From: Mucilaginibacter sp. UBA4741
Lineage (GTDB): Bacteria > Bacteroidota > Bacteroidia > Sphingobacteriales > Sphingobacteriaceae
Assembly: GCA_002403905.1 (NCBI GenBank)
Contig: DHIR01000292.1
Location: 7,213 to 12,813 of the forward strand
Reading direction: 5' to 3'
DNA length: 5,601 nucleotides
Part shown: one piece after another, positions 5,320 to 5,601 of the stretch
How the letters are laid out: every line of letters starts with the position of its first letter
Numbering within the stretch: the first letter of the stretch is position 1
Translations under genes and position numbers: made by a program
The notes under the pieces: model-generated
What the model saw: only the letters and a program-made list of their open reading frames with translations
Told to the model about the DNA's origin: nothing
The model's database searches: none

Positions 5320-5601
5320 AGGTGTGATATTGTAACTGCATGGGAATAAGAAATAGTTTAATATTATAAATAATTGATAGTCAGCAAGCTGCCAGTGTTC
5401 GACTAACAACAAGCGAAGGGAAGGTAATTAAACGCTTTTACTTTTGTAAGTATTAGATAATTAACAAGTTGATATTTTATTGGAAGTTATCGTTTTGAGA
5501 GATTGATTAGGGTTACCAAAAACAATAAATGCAAGTTGTTGATAGTTAAATTATTACAATCTTGAATTTCTGTCTAAGTACCCAAAGCGGGATTATTCTC
5601 G
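5320..5601. other. AT-rich stretch without a gene after the breakpoint
   Basis: No credible coding frame is seen on either strand; a long minus-strand frame here runs antisense across the sulP end and looks accidental. A TACTTTTG at 5439-5446 matches the -7 box TAnnTTTG exactly on the plus strand but lacks a -33 TTTG at normal spacing. It could serve a gene beyond the right edge. A short palindrome CAGC-AA-GCTG occurs near 5382-5391. No terminal inverted repeats or transposase fragments are recognisable. Confidence 0.35.

Noticed and set aside
5002..5412. 136-codon minus-strand frame across the sulP 3' end
   Set aside because: It is antisense to the STAS domain and the PLP-enzyme relic, both supported by family motifs. 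The translation has no recognisable features.

Overview
The window looks like the chromosome of a Bacteroidota bacterium, most likely Sphingobacteriaceae (Pedobacter/Mucilaginibacter type). This rests on moderate GC content, starts without clear Shine-Dalgarno sequences, close matches to the Bacteroidota -7 promoter box TAnnTTTG next to two genes, and protein family resemblance. The genus is an inference from style, not from a search.

Layout. Positions 1-324 (minus) hold the first 108 codons of an exported YVTN/YncE-like beta-propeller protein that runs off the left edge. Positions 325-824 contain no convincing gene. They hold a 7-bp dyad upstream of the propeller gene, a clear minus-strand intrinsic terminator, and a degenerate tRNA-like sequence just before that terminator. 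A small lipoprotein of unknown function follows at 825-1256 (plus), then an 86-codon open frame with no usable start (1293-1553). A Crp/Fnr-family regulator shortened at its N-terminus is at 1577-2134 (minus).

The main unit starts at the divergent intergenic region 2135-2231. This carries a perfect CRP/FNR-type dyad (TGAT-N4-ATCA) between two outward-facing -7 boxes. Reading right from it is a compact gene train: two tandem paralogous SAM-dependent methyltransferases (about 57% identical, 4 bp apart), a SulP-family anion transporter with a C-terminal STAS domain, and the first ~39 codons of an alpha-oxoamine-synthase-type PLP enzyme (serine palmitoyltransferase/AONS-like), which overlaps the end of sulP.

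The distal half of this operon is broken. sulP has no ATG/GTG/TTG at its expected start (ATA instead) and carries a one-base insertion near codon 124. The PLP-enzyme remnant has two in-frame TAG codons where Gln is expected and loses all family similarity after position 5319. The two methyltransferases and the regulator remain open. The simplest reading is a Crp/Fnr-controlled envelope-lipid or anion-transport operon that is decaying from its 3' end. Assembly or sequencing error remains possible for the single-base frameshift. No CRISPR array, complete mobile element, rRNA or intact tRNA was seen.
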